A DNA stretch of 64,000 nt from positions 41,963,631 through 42,027,630 of the forward strand of contig NC_092568.1 in assembly GCF_037975245.1 (NCBI RefSeq), given 5' to 3'. Both the position numbers and the translations under genes were made by a program. This stretch comes from Apostichopus japonicus (taxonomy: Eukaryota; Echinodermata; Holothuroidea; Aspidochirotida; Stichopodidae). Below, one piece after another: positions 1 through 13,492 of the stretch (within the stretch, counting starts at the first letter, position 1; the number at the start of each line of letters is the position of its first letter). A model generated the notes under the pieces. It saw only the letters and a program-made list of their open reading frames with translations. It did no database searches and had not been told where the DNA came from.

Positions 1-3000
1 GTGTCTATAGATGTCTAGTACGGTTACACAGTTAGCCAGATACCATACCTACTTTCGTATTTTAGCAAGAGCACTGTACGTCATCATTAATTTAAATTCA
101 TGCTATCCTACCGAACTCCACACACTCCTCAGCTGGTATTGCATTTATCAACCATGAATCACCTATTGTCTTCCTACTACAGACATCATGGTATTTCAAA
201 GAAGAGTACTGCTGGTCACACTGATTTATGGTCGTTAATTTGTAACATGCTTATAATGTCTTGAAAATCTTTTGTACACTATGAAGAGTCCTTAAAACTA
301 AATTATTTAATACATACCGACTGTTCTGTGGAAGATTCTTGACGACCTTAAGTTTCTTTCCATCTGTATCTGCTCCTAGAAAGAAATTCAGAGTTTGATA
401 ATTAACTCTACTTTAATTTGTCAGAAGAAAACCTAGTATTTAAATACACCAATACAAAACATTGCAGTTTTACCCTACAGATATCAGTGCACAGTAAACA
501 AAGTTTCATAACAACGTTTCATTTTAATGTACCTGTTTATATATCTCCAATAAAAGTATCATTTCCTAGTTACATTAACAACTTTTCCAAAATAGCAACT
601 ACGTTATGCCAGCAACATTTCTTAAAATCAGTTTGATTCTATGTCTCCCTAGCATGCTCAACCAATATTTCTATACATATACTGGGGTTTGTACATCATA
701 AGTACAATATAGTCCTGTATCCCCCAAATATATCAAATTATCGCATACATATATATGTAACTTGTGTTATATAGCAAAAACTAAGTGTAAGCATTGTTCC
801 ACTAGAAAGTGAAATCAGGTTGATGATGTGTGCAGGAAGTGTACTCTCCCAAAGTTTCCAGACAAACAGTAAGGAAACAGTTAGAGCAATGTGACTATAT
901 CTACATGACAGCTAAATTCCACTAGATATGCAAACATCTCAATATATTTCTTTGATTGCATGTCTAAAATATGTGGCTTTTGGAAGTGCGTGTACATAAA
1001 TACTGTAGGTTGTACAGTAAGACGACACAGTTCAGGTTGAGCAATCTGGCCATGGGAATTGGGAGACATGGGAATTGGGTGAAATTAAATACCTCTATAC
1101 ACTATTGTTATTTAAAATATACAGTAAACAAACCTACATACTGCAACTGGTGTTAGGTTCTGAAGAATGACAATTTGGAACCTAATGTATTTGGTGTACG
1201 TTCTGCTCAAGTATGACGTCAGAGAATCAGCTATGGTAAGTCTGTAAATTATTGCTACTGTTGTTTTGCTTTAAAGGAAGATAATTGTGATATATGGACT
1301 ACCATTCCCACACTCGAGCAAATAACCAGTTTGCAACATTAATTGGTGAATTTACCAAGTCACAACTCAGGTTTTGAAGGTTTGTTCACCAAATAAATGT
1401 AAGTAACCTTAGGCCACTACCGCAGACCTACTGGCTAATCAAAGACTTTGCCACTGCAGTTATAGCTGTTTCATTTCTCTTGCTTTAGCAAGGAATCAAA
1501 AGAATAGTAATGTGTATGCAATGATGAACTATATTCTATTGTTTGCAATCTGCTACCGTCATAGTAAGATACTTCTCCCATGCTCAACTGTGGAGTAAAA
1601 TTCACAATTGTAAACAAAAAACAAATGCAAACATACAATCTTATAGTTTTTGCAATAAAACGAAAACGATGCTATTCTGATTCTGCTAAATAAGTCACAA
1701 GGCTTAACTTTTTTAGTCTAATTAAGACCATATTATGGCAGCATTGTTACGAACGCAGGACTCTGCGTCCGGGACGCAATGATTTGGCTAGGGACTCAAA
1801 AGCTTGAAATGGCTTGCGTCCAGCGGATACAAACTTTTTTTGAGAAACAAACCCTAAGTACACACTCACAACTTGGTCAATGGAAAACATAACGAAACTT
1901 ATTTTGAAGGAACATCTTTCATTCTTCTTTTCAAAAAACCAGAACTTCTTCTGATAAGAACCAACATTTATCCCAATCCTACAGATCATTGAATTCAGTT
2001 GAAAAAATATATATCATAACATTCAACCGCAAGGTACAGGGTTAACAACACTCCATTACAGAGATTTTTATGCTAACATAAGACAATGATGCTACTCCAA
2101 AATTCCTGTGGTTTGATTGGCTACTAGTGCCTATCCATTGTCTGGAAACATTCTTGTATCTGTAGTGCTCAATGAACACGCAGTATGTTGTTTAACAACA
2201 ATTGATTGCAACGTTACTTTCCCCTGTGTAGAGATAACGTTTGTGGTATAGGCTATCAAATGTGTGCACTCAAATATCCAAACTTTCTAAAGGCCTGTTT
2301 TGTCACAAAGCGTACATAACTTTTGACAACAATTCACTCCTGGTACACAAATGCACTTCAATTGTTTCTGAGACTATCACGTAATATTTGAATCATTGTT
2401 TTGATCAGGAAATGTTATTAGTTGAAACAATCTATGAATTTTGTGGGAAGTTAACATCTCTGATCCTGAAAAGGATATTTCATCTCACAGTATGTTTCTT
2501 CTCTCTGCATTTAGAGTTGCTAATGTAAAATGTGCATTCATACCACAGTAGTTTCTGTTACAAATTTTGTTTGCAGTGCTTTATAAAACTGTTTGGTGCA
2601 ACGTTCGTGTGTAACTACGAAGTTGGCGAGTAGGGAAGTACATGGCGGATAAGGGGGGTTTTAACAATTGGTTGAAACGGCAAGGTGGGCAAAGCTAGTG
2701 CACTGAGCCATCTGCTCTTTATATCGTGTATAACATTCACAAAGTATAGGCAGTGATACGATCGCATCTTTACAACTACAGTAGTAAAAGTTGGCCATAC
2801 AATAATCGATATTGCTGTCCATTAGAAGCAAACTTTTTTTCTCTTACAACATTACTGTTATGGGTGAAATTGAATGAATTGGTTTGTACACAAAGCAATG
2901 GTAGGATCTATTTATATTTAGCACAGATGTGACATTAAGAGCTAGTACTTCTTAATTGAAACACAGGAAAACATATTTTCCCCATGCTTTAAGTTCATTT

Positions 3001-3010
3001 CTTTAAGTAC
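1..3010. other. No gene recognised
   Basis: AT-rich sequence without recognisable coding exons or strong repeats on either strand. Short ORFs here have no recognisable motif. Confidence 0.5.
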
Positions 3011-3020
3011 AGTACTACAA

Positions 3021-4034
3021 CATGCATGACAATACACATATAAACTAGATACATTTGGGATCTACTGTACATTCTTCTGTACTTTTCAAGTAGACTAGGG
3101 TGTAATAGGACTAAGCTACAATAGACTTCAGTTTGGCTAGGTCTTGTTACTATAGGTCACTGTTAAATCCCTAGAACAAATGTTGAAAAAAAGAAGTAAT
3201 GTAGACCAAGGCCTAGTAGCAACATGCATGACAAGTACACATATAAACTAGATACACTTGGGATCTACTGTACATTCTTCTGTACTTTTCAAGTAGACTA
3301 GGGTGTAATAGGACTAAGCTACAATAGACTTCAGTTTGGCTAGGTCATGTTACTATAGGTCACTGTTAAATCCCTAGAACAAATGTTGAAAAAAAGAAGT
3401 AATGTAGACCAAGGCCTAGTAGCAACATGCATGACAAGTACACATATAAACTAGATACACTTGGGATCTACTGTACATTCTTCTGTACTTTTCAAGTAGA
3501 CTAGGGTGTAATAGGACTAAGCTACAATAGACTTCAGTTTGGCTAGGTCATGTTACTATAGGTCACTGTTAAATCCCTAGAACAAATGTTGAAAAAAAGA
3601 AGTAATGTAGACCAAGGCCTAGTAGCAACATGCATGACAAGTACACATATAAACTAGATACACTTGGGATCTACTGTACATTCTTCTGTACTTTTCAAGT
3701 AGACTAGGGTGTAATAGGACTAAGCTACAATAGACTTCAGTTTGGCTAGGTCATGTTACTATAGGTCACTGTTAAATCCCTAGAACAAATGTTGAAAAAA
3801 AGAAGTAATGTAGACCAAGGCCTAGTAGCAACATGCATGACAAGTACACATATAAACTAGATACACTTGGGATCTACTGCACATTCTTCTGTACTTTTCA
3901 AGTAGACTAGGGTGTAATAGGACTAAGCTACAATAGACTTCAGTTTTGCTAGGCCATGTTATTATAGGTCACTGTTAAATCCCTAGAAAAAAATGTTGGA
4001 AAAAGAAGTAATGTAGACCAAGGCCTAGTAGCAG
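3021..4034. repeat. Tandem array, 203-bp unit, five copies
   Basis: The motif CATGCATGACAA recurs at 3021, 3223, 3426, 3629 and 3832, giving a 202-203 base period. Inner copies are nearly identical; the last has several changes. No frame stays open through it. Confidence 0.93.
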
Positions 4035-6235
4035 CTTGAAAGTCTGAATTAGCAATTCATAAACACGACCTAACAGATACTGAAACTGTCATGAAACCTT
4101 TAACGATCTCTTTCAGTTCTTAGCTACTGGATATGTTCATGTTGCCTAGACTATACAATCACATTATCATGACAAGTTAACTATATTCCCAGATTGTGGC
4201 TATTTATCAAAAAGATAGAACAGAATAAATTTAAAGGCCAACACATTGGGTTGCCCATTGAATTGTTCCATAGTTTCAGCCTGCTGTCTAACCAGTACTA
4301 AAATAGTGCTCACACGGCACTCGCAAGTCCGTTTCGAATCCAACGGCCGAATAGGATAATGAACGTTAACAAAACAGTGGATAACCAATGTTTGGGCCTT
4401 CAAATTAAGCCTTGTCAATCTTTTTGAAACAACCGCAATGAGGGGGAAGTCTGCTTCAGTATATCATGGTGATGTCTCGGTAGGCTAGCTATCAGTACCA
4501 ATATGGAGGGCTTCTACTTGTACAGTACTGCTGAACATAAAAACATGTTGTAGAAAACACAAGATTCTTAAATTGAAAACAAAAGATCTCTTCTTCAAAA
4601 CTCGTTTCCTAGCCTATAGTGTACTAGCATAGTACTATTAGTACCAGATTTTGGAGTATGCTGTGGTTCGACCTCAAGGAATTATAAAATAAGCATATTC
4701 TGAACAGAGAGCATTGCTTCAAACTTGGCTTAATTATCACACAGTTTTGGAATTTGGCAATTTGTCACCACTGTGGCATGTTCTTGATTTTTGAGGTTTG
4801 ATTTCTCAGCAGTTAAACATCTTACTACCTTCCCATTCCAGATTTATATCCCATAAAATGGGAAATAAACAATTTAGGTACAAAAATATTGTCTTGTAGA
4901 GTCACCTTAAAAGTGCCAAAATATTCAATTTTGGTATTTTTCACTTTAAAATGTGCCATTTTTAGTGATGTATTGCTCCTGAACTATGGCTTCAAGATAC
5001 TTAATTCCTTCAGAAGTTATAATCTCTAGTCCATTAAACACAGCAACAACAACACAAAATAATGATGACAATGATTTCCTGTATATATTTTTAAGCTATG
5101 CATGCTCTAAAGTTGCTAATTCATGCTGCGATTCAGCATGAGGAAGAGTTTTTATGCCGATTTTTTACCACTTAATCATGTTTTCCGTGATTTGACACGG
5201 AATGACCCAATTACATGGTTGGCTCATTATTGACGCACTTCAGGATTTGAGATCACTCAACTGTATTCGTTATCATATGTGTAGTTCTCAGAAATGTAAT
5301 GATCTCAAAATATTTATTGTTCTGTGCCAATATGCAACGTACAATTGAGCAGAATTTGACCACAAAACGTCTGCCATGTCAAGTTCTTTCATACCCCTAA
5401 ATTGACACATTCGTCAATAAGCTAAATGTACTGTAGGTCTAAGAATGCATCTATGGACTTTGGATGCTGCTTGCTATGCTCTGAGCCTCTAAGCCCAGCC
5501 AGGTCAGGTCCCAGAGAGTAGTGGTATTATATTGAGGTAATTTTGGTTATTTTTAGAGAGTACGCTTTCGAAATGCCAACAAAATTCTGCAAAACCGGGG
5601 GAGGGTGTAAAAAGCTAAAAAAATATGCAATTTGATCAGCATATACCAGAAATGGATTAAAACTAATCAAATATGTAATAGACTGCAAAAAGGTTAGGTT
5701 GCCTGCTGTATCGTTGCTAGTTATATTTTGAAGGTGCATCAATTAAGAAGGTGCGTCAATTATGAAGCCTTTTCTAAACTACAACTAGTAATATGGCCTC
5801 GGCTTTTATCTATTATGACGGGGAAAAAAGAAAGGATTCATACAGTCAGTGATCAACAGCAGTGGACCCTCCATGCAAATAATAAAAAAGTGTAGCCTAA
5901 ATTAAAATAAGGACCTAGCCTCATGTAGCCCAGGATGAGTATATAGGCCAATAGGCTAGGTGTAAGGCTAAGCCTGAAATTAAAATTATTTAGTTAAACT
6001 AGGCCTATGGCCTCTCCTGCTACGCCTAGGCTACAGTAGTCTGACTTGCCTCGGCCAGGCTAATTCCAAATATTTCTAGGGGATTAACGAATGCATCCAT
6101 AATGGTATATTGGCCTAAGTATTATACCATATAAATAGGTTTAGGCTAAGCCGAGTCCGAGCCGTTGCAAGCTACCACCCACCGCTTAGGACTAGACTAT
6201 TGACACGCCACCATACGTAAGCCTATAATGTACAA
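4035..6235. other. No gene recognised
   Basis: Low-GC sequence without coding signal that I can support. Around 5880-6150 it is rich in short AGGCCTA-like words, probably decayed repeats. Confidence 0.45.
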
Positions 6236-6239
6236 CAGG

Positions 6240-7100
6240 TGGACTCAACGTTATCAGAAGAAAACAAACTAACAAGAAACCTACTGGAAAAAACCATAGC
6301 CATGGCAAAAGAGTACACATGCATCTTCAAAAAGACACCCAAATGATCATGCACTCTGGGAAGTCACTCTTATTCGACAAAGGCACACCTCGGATGAAGA
6401 AAATGGAACAACGACCTCTTTGATCTCACTATTGGCAGCTACGATGGGGCCGAGGTATGCGAGCATGTAGGACTCTATATCCTGAACACTCTAGCAAAGG
6501 AATACGGAAAGGAGCACATTGGACTATACAGAGACGACGGCCTAGCAGGATTAATAAAACGCCAGCGGCAGTAAAGCAGACAGCATAAGAAAAAACCTGA
6601 CCAAGATATTCAAATAACTTGGGCTCAGCATTACCATCGACTGCAACCTGAAGATCGCCAACTTTCTCGACGTCACCTTCAACCCGAGCACCGGCAAATA
6701 CTACCCCTGCAGGAAACCCAACGATCGCCCAATGAACATCCACAGACAGTCCAACCACCCTACCAGCATCATCAGGAACCTATATACCAGCCTCGATAAG
6801 CAAGCGTATCTCCGCCATCTCACACGACGAAAAAATCTTCAAGAAAGCCTCACCAGTTTACGAGGAAGCGCTAAAATCAAGTAGCTTCACTGGGGGTCTA
6901 CATCGCCAACAAATCAACCAAGAACAACCGTAACAGGGCGCGCAACATCATTTGATTCACCCCCCTGTCAGCAGCAAAGTAGCCACGAACATAGGTTCCA
7001 GAAATTTGTCATCAAACTCGTCAACAAACGTTTCCCGAAGAAATCAAAATTGAAAAAGATGTTCATCAGAAACAACGTGAAAGTCAGCTATAGCTAACAT
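6240..7100 (+). pseudogene. Decayed reverse transcriptase, YRDD type (Penelope-like relative)
   Basis: Reading across frames gives [20 protein letters not shown], then [50 protein letters not shown] and finally RNNVKVSYS followed by TAG. This is the C-terminal half of a reverse transcriptase with the YxDD catalytic motif (YRDD), a family common in invertebrate genomes that I recall carrying a GIY-YIG nuclease; no nuclease domain is visible here. Several in-frame stops and frame changes make it a dead copy. It is 5' truncated and lies just upstream of gene A. Confidence 0.75.
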
Positions 7101-7464
7101 TTAGCTTTCATTTAATGACTCGTTCTAAGGAAAACCAATCTAGGTCTATTAAATGTGTGATTGTTTCCAAATGTTATTTTACTAAGACTAAAATACTTGT
7201 TGAAGAAACACAAAAGTCAATCATTCTACGAAATTCGCAGTAGTTAAGAATGGCCACTGACACATTCCTATGCCGACAGTACAACAGATGCATTCTGTAG
7301 GTCAGGTGCCAGTCAATATTAATTTAAGCCAATGAATAATTTAAAGCTACCTTCAGTGAGAAATAGATTTTCTCATTCGTAGTTTAATAAGTACATTTAT
7401 CACAATTCATGGTTTCAGTCCTGAAAATGTGGTCTTAGCAGAAAGAAAACCTTTATGCTTCAAA
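7101..7464 (+). other. Upstream region and 5' UTR of gene A
   Basis: Should hold the gene A promoter and 5' UTR, since the coding start is at 7465. I see no clear TATA box or other defined element. Confidence 0.4.
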
Positions 7465-7713
7465 ATGCGGCGACTCTACGTAGTGTTTATTTTTATTTAC
7501 TTCGTGTATGGCCGGTCCGTAAGAGGAGACCCCTCGTCCATGGAGGCAGACCCTGCTAGAATCCCTCTTTACATCGGAGGTATGTTTTCGTTGTCTGGGG
7601 GTTGGGATGGATCTGGGTGTCTGGTATCAGCTGAACTAGCCCTGGACCAGATCAACAACAGATCAGATATTCTACCGGATTATGAGCTCAAGATGATTTG
7701 GAATGATACAAAG
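7465..7713 (+). CDS. Gene A exon 1: signal peptide and start of flytrap domain
   Basis: Starts MRRLYVVFIFIYFVYG, a hydrophobic leader, then PLYIGGMFSLSGGWDGSGC and ELALDQINNRSDILPDYEL, the first strand and helix of the GABA-B flytrap. Ends AAG|GTGAGT in phase 0. Confidence 0.9.
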
Positions 7714-10700
7714 GTGAGTTTGCAAATGAGCAGATATCATTTCTAGATTTTCCATCATCGTATCTTTTTGTTTTCCAAAAGTTAGCTCCTATCTTCCAGT
7801 CTCTTTAATCTTCTTAATCAACATTGTATTATGTTGGGTAAGCCTTATTTTTTTCTTTCTTTCCTTACCAAATTTCATTATTTTTTGAGGTTGTTGCAAT
7901 TAGGGGCAGCGCTGTTGTACTACCTTGTATTTGTTAAGATACCTCCTTATACCCACGACGAATAAAACATGAAATATTGTACGTTTGTTCACACCGCTGA
8001 GTCGAAACTAAGCAGTTTATGTTACTTTCCATTCCATATACTACCTACACCTATGATAGATTCCATTTTGTAATTCAATTCAGTTGAACTTGATTTCGAC
8101 CAACAATGTTTAAAGAACTTGCAGTGATGTCTTCAGACAATAGACTTAAAACATGATAAAAGGTTGAGGAGATTACCCAAGGAAGCTACTGAAATGCTTG
8201 TGGAATTTGAATCTCTTTTACAGAGAAAAAAGAAAACATCATTACTGTTACTAGTGTATGTTACATACTATTAATTTAATCTACGCCTCTGATAGATCCT
8301 GTTACTAATATATGTTAAATACTATTTCATGTAATCTACGCCGCTCATAGATCCTGTTACTAATATATGTTACATACTATTTCATGTAATCTACGCCGCC
8401 GATAGATCCTGTTACTAGTACATGTTACATACTATTTCATGTAATCTACGCCGCTGATAGATCTTGTTACTAGTATATTTTACATACTATTCATGTAATC
8501 TACGCCGCTGATAGATCCTGTTACTAGTATATGTTACATACTATTTTATGTAATCTACGCCGCTGATAGATCCTGTTACTAATATATGTTACATACTATT
8601 TTATGTAATCTACGCCGCTGATAGATCCTGTTACTTGTATATGTTACATACTATTTCATGTTAGCTACACCGCTGATAGATCCTGTTACTAGTATATTTT
8701 ACATACTATTCATGTTAGCTACACCGCTGATAGATCCTGTTACTAGTATATTTTAAGTTACACCAGTAACTAGAATTTAAAGATGATTTTGTTACTTAGC
8801 TTTTCCAAGGTAGCTGTAACACTTATTATAATCCGTCAACTTTTAACTTTCTGTTCTTGGCTACACCGCTGAAGAGATTTTACAAATTATGTCCATGGTA
8901 GTTTGTGTTCAATAATGGAAAGAATGGAATCTGGTCTACGAACAATTTAAAAATATATTTATTGATATTCATTTCTTTGCTATACCGCTGAAGAGAACCA
9001 AGAACAGATTATGTTTATTTTATCCATAGTTGTTATAACAATGAATATAATCTAGCTTATAAAAAGTTAGAATGTTAATTTTCACTTCTATGGCTACAAC
9101 AGCTGAACAGAATCTAAAACAATTCCATATGTTACTTTGATTTCCATATTTGTTATACCATTGATGGCACCGCAATCTATCAAACAAACAATTTACATTT
9201 CATTGGTTTTTATGATAAAAGCGAGTTGTGTTATTATGCTTTCCATATTTGTTATAATGATCAATATAATTTAGTTTAAGAACAATTTTAATTTTAATAG
9301 AATAGAATAGAAAACTAAGACACATCATGTTACTGTGTTTCCATAATTGAGGTACAAAAATAGAGAATTTAGCATACCAACAAGTCTGTGTTAATTTCCA
9401 TTGGTTCTGCAGTCTTAGCTACACCGCTGAATAGAATCTAAAGCAGGCTATGTTCCTTATGTTCCAGAAATAAGAATATCTTATGATATTATTTTCTTTC
9501 TCCTCTATTACATATAACTCTCACAGTTTCATAAGAATAAGTTTTCAGTCGATAACATATGGCCCTGGCTATTAACAATCTTATTGTTTGGTGTTAATTT
9601 ATTCATTTATTCATTTATTCCACATGTGAATACATACTGTTCATTGGAGTATTCCTAAGGCTCCCTAAAACAATTTCATTTACTTTTGTCGAAAGCTGTT
9701 ACTGTAGGTAGCATAATTTAATTTCCAAATATTTTTACTGGACAACTTATCAAAAAAGGAACTAGCCTCTGGAATAACTGATGCCTGAAGTGTGCACGAC
9801 AGTTTGCTACTCGGGTACTGTATAACCACATCGTGGAAGAACCCAGAAAGATAATCCTGCTAGGACCAGCTTGCTCCTCAGGGGCTGAGTTGGTTTCTGA
9901 GACAGCTCGCTTTTGGAATCTCATTATGGTTTGTATGATAGTTAGCGAAATACAAAATTGATGAGATAATATAAGAACTATAGATAACAAAATACATTTA
10001 AATGATTTGCTCTCATTATGTGTGCCACATATGTCTTATCTTTCATAGGCGTGCTGTGTTTTAAGGATGTTCCCTCATTAGGTATACCACATATGACTTA
10101 TCTTTGATAGGCGTGTTGTGTTTGTTTAATGATTCATTTTCTTTACAATATGTTATATTTTTGTGGGTTTTTTTTCCTGAAAAAAAATATATTAAAAACC
10201 ATGATAATGTTTTATCGACGCACATATCACAATCTACTTCTATTGAATTAAGTAAATTAAATTTAGCATTTAATAAATAAATTAATAGATAAATAATTAA
10301 AGTTCATACATTATGAGCTCAGAACGTCTCAAATGTTGTATATCACTCGACCAGTTACGATCATAAAATGGCGAGTAAATCTGACCAAATTTTGTCTGCA
10401 AAGCACAATGTATGCATGAACTTTCCAAGAAGCTTTTAAGTGGTTAGTGCATGTCACTTTGCAATATTGTGTTGTTGATGTTTGTTTCAGGTTTTAGTTT
10501 CAGCCGGTTCTCCAAATCTTTCTGACCGGTCTAAGTTCCCTAATGTATTCCGTACAGTCCCGAGTTCGTCGAACATCTACGGCGACCCTCTGATCTGGTT
10601 TATGAAGCAATATGGTTGGACGCAAATAGGATATCTTTCTGACAGTGATAATGGATTCTCTGCGGTAAGTGTATACCCTTAATATATATGTAAATTACTG

Positions 10701-12724
10701 TGTGGCTGATATAAATACCACAAAATCATACATAACTATATGAAGAAGTGTCAAAGATGATGGAGAGAAGAATGCAATATACATACAAACAAAAATCGGC
10801 AAGAAAGGAAAAAAGAAATAAAATAAACATATTTTCACTATGGACAATTTAGAGACAGAATCGTTCATCTCGAGGATTTCCAACCAATTATTGAAGATGA
10901 TTTCATCACCCTGATGTCTAGTTTGATTCAACAACCATAATGTTTGTATTTTGATTCAATCACAATAATGTTTAGTTTTCTTCAATCACACTAATGTTCA
11001 GCTTATTTGTTGATACCTCAACAGAGAGAGACTTCATTTATTGTTTCCATGGAAACGATTGATTAAGTTTAGTCCTTCTCGTTTTTTCTTTTCTTTTTTC
11101 TTGTTTGTGCTTACGTGACAGGTACAGATGGAGTTTGTGGAGCGTGCCTCTAACATGGGATTTACTGTAATAGCGGATTTAAGTTTAGATGTTGCCAGAA
11201 ATCAAGTTGAAAACTTGAAGGCACGTAAAAATCATATCAATAAATCTTCTTTTATTTGTTACGTCAACCATGCTCGTATAGCCTTGATCCTCAAAGATGT
11301 AGGATAACCTAAAGGGTTCATCTCTTTGGCTGTAATAAAACGCAAGGCTAGAAATATTATAGAATCAACCTTGTTTTTGTAGCAGAACTTAGGATGAGTA
11401 CAAGGATATAAGATATGAAAAGTATAACTCTGCCCCCCCGCCTTCTTATGTCTCATTGTCCCTCTAAGATAAGATATAAGTTTTATTTCCGCCTGTTAGG
11501 AGACGCAGGTGCACCACAGTACTTAATCGTGATCACTTGATGAAAATAATCCATCGTAACTATTTGAAGATCATTATAAGAATGTCAATTTGTAATATAT
11601 AACTCGTTACCAAGGTGACGTGATTTTTTTCAAGTGTAAGAGGCCGTAGATTTGGATGCAGCAAATGTCACTGGTCTAATGAGATAAATTACTGTTCGAA
11701 TACAATCTGTTACAAATCGATAGCTTAAGAATAGTAAATTCATAGTCTAGTCTTCAAAGTTACATTTTCTAAACTTTCAAATTACGCAGTGCTTTTTTCC
11801 AAGACAAAGTGTCTAAGACGAAGAGGGATGAAGATCAGGCAACAGATGGGGAGACGATGGGGGCGGGGAGGGGTGAACGTGGGTAGATAAAGCCTCCTCG
11901 GTGCTTTGACTTTGGCATTGAGCTTTGCCGAGGCTCTAAGTCCGTAATAGGTCCAACATTTTGTAACATCCAGCGCTCCTTTAGGTTGGTCTACCGGACA
12001 TGCATGTGTTTTAAAGCAACTGTTTCATGGTCTGTCCCTTATTCGGATTTAGGATCTGATTGTTTCTATTCTTTCTGAATAATCTACCTCTTATGATTGA
12101 ATACAAGTTGAAATTTCGTTTTGACAAAATTCATCTGACATTACAACAGCACAAAATGAACCCCGGGCTGATGTGTCTTACTTACGTATATGTGGTAATA
12201 TTTTATTTGTAGAAAAGTTTTGTGTTTTATTCTTCGTACTGATCGTCTTGACATTATTCATTCAGAATATAAAATTAGTTATAGGTTTAAGTTTAGTCTC
12301 TTTTTTGCATATGTTTAAAGATGCGACATCCATTTACTGTGATTAATTTATTTATTTGAAGCTGAAGCAGTAAGAGTCAAAAATTGTTTCCTCTGTTAAT
12401 TGATATACACAGAGCCGTGGAATTCGAATTGTTTTCATTTACTGTCTGGAGGCGAAAGCTCGACTTGTTTTCTGTGAGGTATGGTTCATTACTTGTCTTC
12501 TGTGAGGTATGGTTCATTACTTGTATTCTGTCAGATGTGGTTTCATTACTTGTATTCTATGAGGTAGGTTTCATTACTTAGAAATGACCTTAATAACAAT
12601 AAGATACATATAATGGTGTCGGCTTATGAGCAAACTAGAACGAATAAGCGGCTCCTTTCTAATGACGACACCAGTTAGATAGTCCCAATCATTGAGGATG
12701 TCAATATGATGCTATTCAAAACAT

Positions 12725-12791
<67 letters not shown>

Positions 12792-13420
12792 TATATATTT
12801 ATATATATTAAAAAAATTGAAAACACCACAGACTTTAACTTATACATCTATTTACCAAAATTAATACAAAAAGAACGACATGTTTCGAAAGTAGCGACTT
12901 TCATCATCAGGTTACAGACGCAAAATGAACAAGTAATAGCAGACAAATGTACACTAGCAATAACACACAAGGACAAGTAGATTAACTCAACAAAGATAAC
13001 ACTGGACAGTCAAGCTGTTTGTTGAGATTGGGTTTATCCCAATTGATATGTAGGCTTTCTTTGATCCTATGCTGGAGTTAGGTGGGAGCTGAGTCGATAA
13101 TTTTGAATGAGTTATTGTCACATAGCCGCTTACAGTTGGGAAATTTAGCTAAGTGTTTGTAAATATGTGAATTCTTATCGGTTTTTAGATGCTCAGAAAT
13201 CCGTGTAGAAAGGTGACTATGGGTTTCCCCTATATAACAAGCATTACAGCTTGTGCAGATGAATTTATAGACCACACGAGATTTAAGGTATGATGGATTA
13301 ATGTCTTTTACTACACACATATTTCGAACTTTAAATGAGATAAGCTCATTCAAAATTATCGACTCAGCTCCCACTAAACGCCAGCTTAGGATCAAAGAAA
13401 GCCTACATATCTCATATATA

Positions 13421-13492
<72 letters not shown>

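Noticed and set aside
1747-1989. 80-residue minus-strand ORF
   Set aside because: No recognisable domain, leader or splice context; kept as unexplained sequence.
3021-4034. Possible CRISPR-like array
   Set aside because: Units are contiguous 203-bp repeats with no unique spacers, in an animal genome.
7429-7464. Upstream GTG extension of the gene A start
   Set aside because: Not an ATG; the ATG at 7465 opens directly into a signal peptide.
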